Position numbers and translations under genes: made by a program
Part shown: positions 1 to 5,577 of the stretch, piece after piece
Layout: each line of letters opens with the position of its first letter
How positions within the stretch are numbered: the stretch's first letter is position 1
The notes under the pieces: generated by a model
The model's database searches: none
Told to the model about the DNA's origin: nothing
What the model saw: the letters and a program-made list of their open reading frames with translations, nothing else
DNA from: Omnitrophica WOR_2 bacterium RIFCSPLOWO2_01_FULL_41_12
GTDB taxonomy: Bacteria; Omnitrophota; Gorgyraeia; Gygaellales; Profunditerraquicolaceae
Assembly (NCBI GenBank): GCA_001805765.1
Contig: MHGW01000013.1
Span: forward strand, 10,089-17,087
Direction: 5' to 3'
DNA length: 6,999 nt

Positions 1-117
1 ACTACCAAATCCAAAATAAATCCAAAATCCCAAATCCAAATTATTGTTTTTTTTGGATTTTGAAATTGGGATTTATTTGGTAGTATTGGTATTATTTGAA
101 ATTGGGATTTTTAAAAT
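1..117. repeat. AT-rich low-complexity inverted/direct repeat upstream of aspS
   Basis: This leader contains no gene. Variants of the word AAATCC(C)AAA begin at 7, 18, 25 and 32. Positions 1-84 can fold into a long imperfect hairpin from three nested perfect stems: 1-10 with 75-84 (ACTACCAAAT/ATTTGGTAGT), 25-31 with 68-74, and 32-40 with 52-60 (AAATCCAAA/TTTGGATTT). A 16-bp direct repeat, TTTGAAATTGGGATTT, is present at 59-74 and 95-110, and its second copy ends 7 bp before the aspS start codon. The element may continue left of the window. It could act as a transcription terminator for an upstream gene or be a dispersed intergenic repeat. No convincing promoter is seen in it. Confidence 0.75.
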
Positions 118-1527
118 ATGTTACGTACTCATAACTGCGGCCAATTAAACGCACAGGATATCGGAAAAGAAGTTACGCTTTGCGGCTGGGTAGCCAAGCG
201 GCGCGACCATGGAAAACTTATCTTTATTGATATCCGCGATAGATACGGACTGACCCAGGTGGTTTTTAATCCCAAGGAGTGCGCAGAAACTCATCAAAAG
301 GCAAATACCCTCAGAAACGAATTCGTGATTAAAATCCAAGGTTTAGTGAATAGCCGGCCCGCAGGCACGATAAATTCCAGGTTATCTACGGGCGAAGTAG
401 AAATTGTGGCCAAAGACTTAGTAGTATTAAATCCCAGCCTCACCCCGCCTTTTGAAATAGAAGAAGATATAGAGGTTACCGAAGAGATGCGCTTGAAATA
501 TCGCTATCTGGATTTAAGAAGGAGCAGCGTATTTAATAATTTTATCTTAAGGCACAATCTTTATAAGATTATCCGCGCATTTTTAGACCAAAAAGATTTT
601 ATCGAGTCAGAAACACCCATACTTACCAAATCTACGCCTGAGGGTGCGCGGGATTATTTAGTGCCTGCACGCTCTTCTCCGGGAAAATTCTTTGCCCTAC
701 CCCAGTCTCCGCAGTTATTCAAGCAGATTTTAATGGTCTCAGGCATGGAAAGATATTACCAGATTGCCAAATGTTTTCGCGATGAAGACTTACGCGCAGA
801 CCGGCAGCCGGAATTCACGCAGTTAGACCTGGAAATGTCTTTTATAGAGGAAGAAGATATTTTTTCCTTAACCGAAGGCATAATGCAGATCATCTTTAAA
901 GAACTAAAGGGAATAGAGATTAAATTGCCTTTTCCCCGCATAAAATATCTTGAGGCGCAAAGTAAATTTGCTACAGATAAGCCGGATTTCAGAAAAGAAC
1001 TGAATACAGATTTTGCCTTTGTCTGGGTAATAGATTTTCCCTTATTTAAATACAATGAGGAAGAAAAACGCTGGGAGAGCGAACATCATCCTTTTACCGC
1101 ACCTAGGCAAGAAGATTTAGATTCAATAGAAAAAGCTCCGGATAAAGTAAAGGCGCGTTCTTACGACTTAGTTTTAAACGGCATGGAGATAGGCTCGGGT
1201 TCCATCAGGATTCATGACCAGCAGTTACAGGAAAGGATTTTTAAGGTTATCGGAATAAATAAACAACAGGCGCACCAGCGTTTTGGTTTTCTGTTAGAAG
1301 CCTTTCAATTCGGTGCACCACCCCACGGCGGCATTGCCTTTGGCCTGGACAGGCTTTTGGCGATTTTAGCCGGTAAGGAAAGTATCCGGGAGGTAATTAC
1401 CTTTCCCAAAACCCAGGCCGCATCCTGTCCTTTGACCGGAGCACCTTCGGATGTAGATGAGAAGCAGTTAAAAGAATTGGAGATATCTATAAAAACTAAA
1501 AAGAAAAGGAGGAAAAAAAATGTTTAG
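118..1527 (+). CDS. aspS: Aspartyl-tRNA synthetase, bacterial-type but lacking the GAD insertion domain
   Basis: Cytoplasmic class II aminoacyl-tRNA synthetase that charges tRNA-Asp with aspartate using ATP. The N-terminal OB-fold anticodon-binding domain covers about residues 1-105, including WVAKRRDHG and IFIDIRDRYG. The catalytic core shows the flipping-loop STPEGARD (172-179), QSPQ (196-199), motif 2 FRDEDLRADRQPEF (220-233), GSGSIRIH (359-366) and motif 3 GIAFGLDRL (405-413). The product is 469 residues, against about 590 for most bacterial AspRS. Its sequence goes from TDKPDFRKEL (286-295) almost straight to WVIDFP (303-308), exactly where the roughly 130-residue GAD domain normally sits. 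The start is supported by the family-typical opening MLRTHNCGQL, although no strong Shine-Dalgarno precedes it. His31 and the Gly of RPAG (83) resemble non-discriminating enzymes that also charge tRNA-Asn; this is inference. The Lys/Arg-rich tail (459-469) is coded by the ribosome-binding region of the next gene, which overlaps by 8 bp. Confidence 0.98.
   Translation: MLRTHNCGQLNAQDIGKEVTLCGWVAKRRDHGKLIFIDIRDRYGLTQVVFNPKECAETHQKANTLRNEFVIKIQGLVNSRPAGTINSRLSTGEVEIVAKDLVVLNPSLTPPFEIEEDIEVTEEMRLKYRYLDLRRSSVFNNFILRHNLYKIIRAFLDQKDFIESETPILTKSTPEGARDYLVPARSSPGKFFALPQSPQLFKQILMVSGMERYYQIAKCFRDEDLRADRQPEFTQLDLEMSFIEEEDIFSLTEGIMQIIFKELKGIEIKLPFPRIKYLEAQSKFATDKPDFRKELNTDFAFVWVIDFPLFKYNEEEKRWESEHHPFTAPRQEDLDSIEKAPDKVKARSYDLVLNGMEIGSGSIRIHDQQLQERIFKVIGINKQQAHQRFGFLLEAFQFGAPPHGGIAFGLDRLLAILAGKESIREVITFPKTQAASCPLTGAPSDVDEKQLKELEISIKTKKKRRKKNV
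1507..1512 (+). promoter_or_regulatory. Shine-Dalgarno AGGAGG for the LysM lipoprotein gene
   Basis: A perfect AGGAGG lies 7 nt before the ATG at 1520, inside the 3' end of aspS, and fixes the start of the next gene. An A8 run (1513-1520) separates it from the start codon. This same DNA codes the Arg-Arg-Lys-Lys tail of AspRS. Confidence 0.9.
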
Positions 1528-2083
1528 GGATTTGTTACTCGTTACCAGTTACTCGTTACTAGTTACTATGCTATTAGCCGGTTGCGTGGTCAGGACCTAT
1601 CCGGTAACCAAAGAAAGAATTGACCAGGAAATAACTGCTGGTAATCGCGGATATCTTAAAGGCGAGGTGCCAGAAGGAGAAGTACGCGAAAGAAAAAAGA
1701 CCCGCACTACGCAAACAGTAGAGATCGAACTTTATCCGCCCATAAGATTTGAAAGAATGTCTAAGCCCAAATACACAGAGAAAGCACCTCAAGAAGTAAG
1801 TGAAGATAATCAAGTATGGGGTAATCGCGGATTCATTACGCAGAGCGAAACCCCGGAAATACAAGAAATAGGAGCTCCACAAGAAAAAGTAGAAAGATAT
1901 ACCGTGCAAAAGGCGGATACCTTACAGAAAATATCCCAAAAATTCTACGGGACCACTAAAAAATGGAACAAAATTTATCAGGCAAATCAGGATAAATTAA
2001 AAGGCCCGGATAAAATATATCCCGGTCAGGTCATAGATATACCTATTGAGCCGCTGAAAGAACCCTCAGAAAACCTGAAATAA
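1520..2083 (+). CDS. LysM-domain lipoprotein
   Basis: Predicted peptidoglycan-binding envelope lipoprotein of 187 residues. A lipoprotein signal peptide (MFRD, then a hydrophobic stretch) ends in the lipobox LAGC with Cys22 as the acylation site, followed by Val-Val, so there is no inner-membrane-retention Asp at +2. The middle (about 23-120) is charged, probably poorly ordered, and contains GNRGY (41-45) and GNRGF (101-105) exactly 60 residues apart. A C-terminal LysM domain spans about 126-175, with YTVQKADTLQKIS, the FYG turn, W149, KIYQAN and IYPGQVIDIP. No catalytic domain is visible, so it is a binding or scaffold protein rather than a hydrolase. Most of the hydrophobic core of the signal peptide is coded by a heptanucleotide tandem repeat. 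A strong ribosome-binding site inside aspS supports the start, and the phoH start follows 6 bp after the stop. The precise role is unknown. Confidence 0.9.
   Translation: MFRDLLLVTSYSLLVTMLLAGCVVRTYPVTKERIDQEITAGNRGYLKGEVPEGEVRERKKTRTTQTVEIELYPPIRFERMSKPKYTEKAPQEVSEDNQVWGNRGFITQSETPEIQEIGAPQEKVERYTVQKADTLQKISQKFYGTTKKWNKIYQANQDKLKGPDKIYPGQVIDIPIEPLKEPSENLK
1534..1568 (+). repeat. Heptanucleotide tandem repeat (GTTACNN x5) inside a signal-peptide coding region
   Basis: GTTAC occurs at 1534, 1541, 1548, 1555 and 1562, a period of exactly 7 bp. The two variable bases after each are TC, CA, TC, TA and TA. The lipoprotein gene reads through the array, producing the near-repeat LLVTSYS/LLVT at residues 6-16, immediately before MLLAGC. 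The repeat is very regular and its DNA style differs from the rest of the gene. Confidence 0.93.
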
Positions 2084-2089
2084 TACAAG

Positions 2090-3046
2090 ATGAATAAGAC
2101 CATCAAGTTGATGAGTACTGAAGAGGCCCAGTTACTCTTTGGGCCTGGCGATGAAAACATTAAGGTAATTGAGAAAGACTTTAAAGTTAAAATTACCCTG
2201 CGCGCTGATTTCTTGAAGTTAAACGGCACGGCTACCAATATAAAAAAGGCATCGGGCCTTATCGGATATATTTTAGAGGCCATACGTTCCGGCCAGACAG
2301 AATTAGGCCGCTCAGATTTACACTACCTGATCTCTAATTTTAGGCATCCCAAGAAGGCAGGGGCTAAAGAGGCGCAAGAGGTAAACATTATCCGTTCATC
2401 AAGCAGCAAACAGATAGGGCCAAGGACAAAAGGTCAGCACGAATATGTGGAGGCGATTAAAAAACACGATATTGTATTCGGTATTGGCCCGGCAGGGACA
2501 GGAAAGACTTATTTAGCTATGGCTTCTGCAGTGGAAGCTTTCAAAAAACAAGAGGTGCGCAGAATCATCCTTACTCGTCCAGCTATTGAAGCAGGGGAGT
2601 CATTAGGTTTCCTACCCGGCGATATGTATGAAAAGATATCCCCGTATCTGCGGCCGCTTTATGACGCGCTTTACGATATGATGGAGGCAGAGACTATTGA
2701 AAAGTATTTAGAAACCGGGATCATTGAGGTAGCGCCCCTGGCGTATATGCGGGGCAGGACTTTAAATGATGCCTTTATTATTCTGGATGAAGCGCAAAAT
2801 TGTACTGCTGAACAGATGAAGATGTTTTTGACCCGTTTAGGGTTTGATTCCAAGGCAGTGATTACCGGTGATATGACCCAAAGCGACCTTCCCGAAGGCA
2901 AACCCATAGGCCTCCTGCAGGCGCAGGATATATTAGCCAGCATTGCAGGCATAAAATTTATTTATTTCACGGGTTTTGATGTGGTCAGGCACGCCCTGGT
3001 GCAGCAGATTATTGAGGCTTATGACAAAACAAACCGCGCTAAATAA
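2090..3046 (+). CDS. phoH: PhoH-family P-loop ATPase
   Basis: Cytoplasmic ATPase of the PhoH/YbeZ family, which in other bacteria is tied to RNA metabolism and to the endoribonuclease YbeY encoded two genes downstream. The 318-residue length is normal for the family. The N-terminal part (about 10-85, containing FGPGDENIKVIEKDF) is the small domain preceding the ATPase. The ATPase core shows Walker A GPAGTGKT (133-140), LTRPAIEAGESLGFLPGD (161-178), Walker B FIILDEAQN (229-237), the sensor-like segment GDMTQSDLP (260-268) and RHALVQQII (300-308). The start at 2090 gives a full N-terminal domain but has no strong ribosome-binding site. It lies 6 bp after the lipoprotein stop, which suggests coupled translation; Met8 at 2111 is a possible alternative. 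The 3' end overlaps the next gene by 26 bp. Confidence 0.96.
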   Translation: MNKTIKLMSTEEAQLLFGPGDENIKVIEKDFKVKITLRADFLKLNGTATNIKKASGLIGYILEAIRSGQTELGRSDLHYLISNFRHPKKAGAKEAQEVNIIRSSSSKQIGPRTKGQHEYVEAIKKHDIVFGIGPAGTGKTYLAMASAVEAFKKQEVRRIILTRPAIEAGESLGFLPGDMYEKISPYLRPLYDALYDMMEAETIEKYLETGIIEVAPLAYMRGRTLNDAFIILDEAQNCTAEQMKMFLTRLGFDSKAVITGDMTQSDLPEGKPIGLLQAQDILASIAGIKFIYFTGFDVVRHALVQQIIEAYDKTNRAK

Positions 3047-4424
3047 GATATTTAAAAATTCCGGGCTGATTTTTGGTGCGGCATTACTTTTTGTTTTAAG
3101 TTTTATCCTGCAGATTAACTTTTCAGTTGCGGTTTTTTCGCTCTCCATATTCTTATACCTTAAGAATAGGAAATTTACCCTTAACGGTTTTTCCCTGCTT
3201 AATTTTAGCCTGCTTTTTGTAATTATATTTGCCGCCAGTTACTTGATTATTAGTAAGGCCCTGCCGATATTCTATATACCTTTTGCTGTAATACCTATGT
3301 TAACCACGTTATTATTTAATCAAATAGAGATCTCGTTGTTGATTACTCTTTTATCTTCCATATCTGTGGCAGCAATAATGCCCGTCTACTCCCCTTATTT
3401 ATGTTTGTTTTTTTTAATCAGCGGAATCCTCTCTAGCCTCATGGTGTTAGCTGCGCGCAGGCGCATCGCGATTATCCGGGCTGGCCTGATCATCGGCGTT
3501 ATCCAGGCGATAACGCTCATCTTCCTGGACCGCTTTTGGCTTTTTGAGCCTTCCAGATACCTGATACTGGTCACCAACGGCATAATCTGTAGCATTATTG
3601 TGCTGGGCACTCTACCGGTCTTTGAAAACCTCTTTAAGACAGTGACAAACATCAGCCTGTTAGAATTAGCGGATTTTAACCACCCGCTTTTACAACGCAT
3701 GATACAAGAAGCCCCGGGTACATATCATCACAGCCTGATGGTGGGAAATATTTCAGAGGCTGCCTGCTTGGCAGTAGGCGCAAATGCGCTCTTAGCCAGA
3801 ATCGGTGCCTATTATCACGATATAGGTAAGATCCAAAAGCCGGAGTATTTCAGCGAGAATCAAAATAAAAGCATGAGTTTACACGATACATTATCTGCGA
3901 CCATGAGCAAACTGATTATTATGAATCATGTTAAGGAGGGAGCGGAACTGGCTAAGAAATATAAAATTAACCCCCGTTTGATAGATTTTATTTTACAGCA
4001 CCACGGCAATAGTTTAGTTTATTATTTTTACCGTCGGGCATTAGAAGGGTTAGAAGAAGACCAGGAGATAAAAGAAGAGGGGTTTCGTTACCACGGGCCA
4101 AAGCCCAATAGCAAAGAAACAGCCATTGTTTTACTGGCGGATTCAGTAGAGGCGGCGACCCGCGCATTAAAAGACCCTGCGCCTGCAAAGATAGAAGAGA
4201 TCGTGCACAAGGTGATCAATAATAAATTTATTGACGGACAGCTTGATGAGTGCGAACTTACCTTAAAGGACCTGGAAAAAATTTCATTGGTATTTATCCG
4301 TATATTAAGCGGCATATATCACGGGCGGATAACCTACCCCGAAGGTAGCGATGAAAATAATCATAAAAAATCTTCAAAAGAAAATTCCCATCAATCCCAA
4401 AAGGATAAAGTCAGCAGTTCTTAA
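3021..4424 (+). CDS. pgpH: Membrane HD-domain cyclic-di-AMP phosphodiesterase, PgpH/YqfF type, without the extracytoplasmic domain
   Basis: Integral membrane protein of 467 residues. The N-terminal half (about 15-201) contains seven to eight hydrophobic segments, near 15-31, 33-48, 57-77, 80-99, 102-121, 124-143, 150-170 and 180-201. A cytoplasmic HD domain follows (about 210-435). Candidate metal ligands of the PgpH type are all present: the TYHHS histidines (236-237), HD (266-267), His303, HH (327-328) and Asp374 in LLADSVEAA. Characterised relatives hydrolyse c-di-AMP to pApA; activity here is inferred. The usual extracytoplasmic 7TMR-HDED domain of about 250 residues after the first helix is absent. 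The frame is open back to 2976, but ATG 3021 is preferred: it has GAGG just upstream and avoids a polar extension inside phoH. It overlaps phoH by 26 bp and ybeY by 74 bp. Residues 443-467 are a Ser/Lys/Asn/His-rich tail coded entirely around and inside the ybeY start. Confidence 0.92.
   Translation: MTKQTALNKIFKNSGLIFGAALLFVLSFILQINFSVAVFSLSIFLYLKNRKFTLNGFSLLNFSLLFVIIFAASYLIISKALPIFYIPFAVIPMLTTLLFNQIEISLLITLLSSISVAAIMPVYSPYLCLFFLISGILSSLMVLAARRRIAIIRAGLIIGVIQAITLIFLDRFWLFEPSRYLILVTNGIICSIIVLGTLPVFENLFKTVTNISLLELADFNHPLLQRMIQEAPGTYHHSLMVGNISEAACLAVGANALLARIGAYYHDIGKIQKPEYFSENQNKSMSLHDTLSATMSKLIIMNHVKEGAELAKKYKINPRLIDFILQHHGNSLVYYFYRRALEGLEEDQEIKEEGFRYHGPKPNSKETAIVLLADSVEAATRALKDPAPAKIEEIVHKVINNKFIDGQLDECELTLKDLEKISLVFIRILSGIYHGRITYPEGSDENNHKKSSKENSHQSQKDKVSSS
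4341..4345 (+). promoter_or_regulatory. Ribosome-binding site GAAGG for ybeY
   Basis: GAAGG sits 5 nt before the ATG at 4351, inside the upstream pgpH reading frame. Together with the family-typical N-terminus it supports a start inside the preceding gene and therefore the long overlap. Confidence 0.6.
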
Positions 4425-4806
4425 GGCCCTGTCTTCACCCCACGCTTCTTTGAAATATAATAAAACCATAAAGGAAGGGCGGGGCGAAATAACATTTTGC
4501 TTTGTGAATGATAAAAAGATAAAAAGCCTTAACAGAGAGTTTTTGCATAAGAATTATAGCACGGATGTATTATCTTTTGATTTTTCTACCCAAGGAAAAG
4601 AAATTTTTGCGGATGTAGTCATTTCTACGGACACGGCTGTGCGTAATGCCACAATCTATAAGACCTCTAGCCTCTATGAGGTATATCTGTATGTGGTTCA
4701 CGGGACTTTGCATCTTTTAGGTTACGATGATAAGACTAAAGAACAGCGCAAGATAATGGATCAAAAGGCCAAAGAGATACTAAAATATGTCATTACAAAG
4801 GACTGA
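4351..4806 (+). CDS. ybeY: Endoribonuclease YbeY (rRNA maturation factor), variant metal site
   Basis: Single-domain metalloprotein of 151 residues, a normal length. YbeY proteins act in 16S rRNA 3'-end maturation and ribosome quality control. Family signatures are FVNDKKIKSLNREF (51-64), STDVLSFDF (70-78), FADVVIS (86-92) and HGTLHLLGYDD (117-127). The usual metal motif HxxxHxxxxxH is here His117, His121 and Asp127: the third ligand is Asp rather than His. The conserved Arg of the LNxxYRxK segment is also replaced (Leu65 in LNREFLHK). From memory, Bacteroidetes-type YbeY carries both changes, so this is probably a natural subtype, not a dead enzyme. It begins 74 bp before the stop of pgpH in another frame and overlaps recO by 20 bp. 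The nearby phoH fits the known PhoH-YbeY association. Confidence 0.95.
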   Translation: MKIIIKNLQKKIPINPKRIKSAVLKALSSPHASLKYNKTIKEGRGEITFCFVNDKKIKSLNREFLHKNYSTDVLSFDFSTQGKEIFADVVISTDTAVRNATIYKTSSLYEVYLYVVHGTLHLLGYDDKTKEQRKIMDQKAKEILKYVITKD

Positions 4807-5554
4807 AGCTGTAGTCATCAAGAAGCAGGATTTTCGCGAGACATCCCTGATAGTCAATTTCTTTACCCGCGAATTTGGAAAACTTTCCGGCATATTAAAG
4901 GGTATAAGGACAGAACCGGCAAAATTTGCCAGTCAGTTAGAGCTATTTTCTTATAATGATATTATATTTTATAGAAAAAGGAATTCTTCGTTGCATCTGG
5001 TGAGTTCCTGCGATATAAAAAATAATTTTGATTCTTTAAGGTTAAATATCGGTAAGGTGGGCACAGCAAGCGTAATAATTGAATTAATAGATAGCATTAT
5101 GGCTGTGGAAGATAAAAATGAAGAGGTATTTAATTTACTTATAGAGAGCCTTCAGGAGTTAGCCGTAAATCATAATATAGATAAAATCGCCACTATTTTT
5201 AAAATCAAGATACTTTCTCTATCGGGTTTTAAACCCAATTTTAATTCCTGCTGTTTATGTGAGGATAGAATCTTAGGCCAATCAAAATTCAGCTTGTCCT
5301 TAGGAGGATTACTTTGTACCCGCTGTTGCCATAAGGACATGAGTGCGCGTTCAATCTTTAGGGGGACAGTGGCGTCAGTATTGCATATTGAAAAAAATGA
5401 TTTTAGAAGCAACCTTAACCTAGGCATGAACCCGCAGATTAAAAGAGAATTGGAAAGTATTTTGAATGCATTTTTGCACTTTCACTTGGAAAGAGAACTT
5501 AAATCCCAGAAGGTATTGAATAAATTAGAAAACTTTGTACCTACGGTAAAATAA
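4787..5554 (+). CDS. recO: DNA repair protein RecO
   Basis: Cytoplasmic recombination mediator of the RecFOR pathway, which helps load RecA onto SSB-coated single-stranded DNA and anneals strands. The 255-residue length is typical. The N-terminal OB-fold (about 1-80) begins with the characteristic TEAVVIKKQDFRETSLIV and includes GKLSGILKGIR (31-41). A helical region follows, containing KIKILSLSGFKPNF (139-152). A four-cysteine zinc site is visible as C155-x2-C158 and C177-x2-C180; Cys156 and Cys181 lie beside it. The start overlaps the last 20 bp of ybeY with only a weak purine-rich stretch upstream, consistent with coupled translation. It is followed by panE after 23 bp. Confidence 0.95.
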   Translation: MSLQRTEAVVIKKQDFRETSLIVNFFTREFGKLSGILKGIRTEPAKFASQLELFSYNDIIFYRKRNSSLHLVSSCDIKNNFDSLRLNIGKVGTASVIIELIDSIMAVEDKNEEVFNLLIESLQELAVNHNIDKIATIFKIKILSLSGFKPNFNSCCLCEDRILGQSKFSLSLGGLLCTRCCHKDMSARSIFRGTVASVLHIEKNDFRSNLNLGMNPQIKRELESILNAFLHFHLERELKSQKVLNKLENFVPTVK

Positions 5555-5566
5555 TTTTCCTTTTTT

Positions 5567-5573
5567 AGGGAGG
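5567..5573 (+). promoter_or_regulatory. Shine-Dalgarno AGGGAGG for panE
   Basis: A strong purine-rich ribosome-binding site lies 4 nt before ATG 5578 in the 23-bp recO-panE gap. It fixes the panE start, which also places the dinucleotide-binding GxGxxG motif at the expected distance from the N-terminus. Confidence 0.85.
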
Positions 5574-5577
5574 CAAA

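Noticed and set aside
86..117. Possible promoter: TTGGTA (86-91) and TAAAAT (112-117) before aspS
   Set aside because: The spacing is 20 bp and the -10-like box abuts the start codon, which would place transcription start inside the gene; AT-rich repeats easily give such matches.
1574..1909. A 111-codon open frame on the minus strand inside the lipoprotein gene
   Set aside because: Antisense to a gene with a clear lipobox and LysM domain; its aromatic-rich composition is typical of a complement of lysine- and glutamate-rich coding.
2976..3020. An earlier ATG giving a 15-residue N-terminal extension to the HD protein
   Set aside because: The extension (MMWSGTPWCSRLLRL) lies within the conserved phoH 3' end and has no ribosome-binding site; ATG 3021 gives a normal cytoplasmic start before the first helix.
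5554..5577. T-rich stretch in the recO-panE gap as a terminator
   Set aside because: There is no GC-rich stem before the T run and a strong ribosome-binding site follows at once, so it is more likely an intra-operon spacer.
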